This document shows positions 63,787-64,000 of a stretch of 64,000 nucleotides of DNA, piece after piece (within the stretch, counting starts at the first letter, position 1; each line of letters starts with the position of its first letter). Position numbers and translations under genes: made by a program. This stretch comes from Streptomyces sp. RPT161 (lineage in GTDB: Bacteria; Actinomycetota; Actinomycetes; Streptomycetales; Streptomycetaceae), in NCBI RefSeq assembly GCF_027533845.1, contig NZ_JAPZVN010000014.1, forward strand, positions 1 to 64,000, read 5' to 3'. Under the pieces are notes generated by a model that did not search any database, was not told the DNA's origin, and saw only the letters and a program-made list of their open reading frames with translations.

Positions 63787-64000
63787 ATGACCGCGCTGAA
63801 CGGACCTCTCAACGAGCAACGCACACCGCCCATATCGGGCACCGACGACCGGGCGGAGACGGTGCTGAGCCGCCGCTACCGCGCGTTGACGCTGGGGATC
63901 GTCTCGGTCGTGCTGCTGGTCGCCTTCGAGGCGACCGCCGTCGGCACCGCGATGCCGGTCGCCGCCCGCGATCTGCACGGGCTGTCGCTGTACGGCTTCG
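63787..64000 (+). CDS. MFS transporter, 5' part only
   Basis: An ORF from ATG 63787 runs off the window end. The visible 71 residues have a hydrophilic N-terminus and a first membrane span with YRALTLGIVSVVLLVAFEAT, then AVGTAMPVAARDLHG and LSLYGF. This is the DHA2-like drug-exporter pattern (AFExTAVGTAMPxAARDL) common in Streptomyces. The substrate is unknown and the rest of the gene is outside the window. Confidence 0.8.
   Translation, partial: MTALNGPLNEQRTPPISGTDDRAETVLSRRYRALTLGIVSVVLLVAFEATAVGTAMPVAARDLHGLSLYGF

Overview
The window is a high-GC actinobacterial chromosome segment, almost certainly from Streptomyces or a close streptomycetaceous relative. The evidence is the strong GC bias at third codon positions, frequent GTG/TTG starts, a tmRNA tag ANTKRDSFALAA, and a gene order known from Streptomyces chromosomes (mtnA-mtrAB-lpqB-comF-hpf-secA ... 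pkaA/pkaB-prfB ... ftsEX-smpB-ssrA ... malic enzyme-HU-murA). It is chromosomal core with a few accessory insertions. I see no prophage, CRISPR array or biosynthetic cluster. The only mobile-element trace is a broken IS30-type transposase at the left edge.

Layout. 1-0.5 kb: terminator-like hairpin and IS30 remnant. 0.5-17.9 kb: a membrane protein, then mtnA, the MtrA-MtrB-LpqB envelope-signalling operon, comF, hpf, an orphan LuxR-type response regulator, a YcaQ-type DNA glycosylase, a GNAT acetyltransferase, secA, an Rv3235-family protein, a DUF6912 protein and a HAD hydrolase. The mtr-comF-hpf-secA-Rv3235 order is shared with mycobacteria. 18.3-23.3 kb: a large NAD-glutamate dehydrogenase. 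23.4-28.7 kb: envelope-glycan genes (GT-C-like membrane protein, acyltransferase 3, GT2 fused to a CDP-glycerol glycerophosphotransferase). 28.8-32.4 kb: a sugar-type ABC importer without its own ATPase, whose MalF-like permease carries an inserted Ig-like domain. 32.5-40.3 kb: an FHA-FtsK/EssC-like ATPase divergent from two membrane Ser/Thr kinases, the second with an extracellular propeller-like domain. 40.5-50.1 kb: prfB, a collagen-like LAETG surface protein, a small zinc-ribbon membrane protein, ftsE-ftsX, an S41 protease, smpB, tmRNA and a HelD-type RNA polymerase-recycling ATPase. 50.5-57.5 kb: ACT-domain malic enzyme, HU, murA, YqgE, DUF3039, a small Cys-rich protein and a GH20 hexosaminidase. 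57.7-62.3 kb: a three-subunit molybdenum-hydroxylase-like operon whose large subunit lacks the usual active-site motifs. 62.4-64 kb: a structured RNA leader ahead of a secreted SLT-domain lytic transglycosylase, tRNA-Cys, and the start of an MFS transporter.

Most genes serve envelope growth and stress signalling (MtrAB-LpqB, PkaA/PkaB, FtsEX with S41 protease, MurA, SLT enzyme), protein export and ribosome rescue or hibernation (SecA, HPF, SmpB-tmRNA, RF2), and central nitrogen/carbon metabolism (GDH, malic enzyme). The items most worth following up are the closed multi-stem leader at 62534-62652, the active-site-degenerate molybdenum hydroxylase with its extended iron-sulfur subunit, the permease with an inserted extracellular domain, and the FHA-FtsK/kinase neighbourhood.
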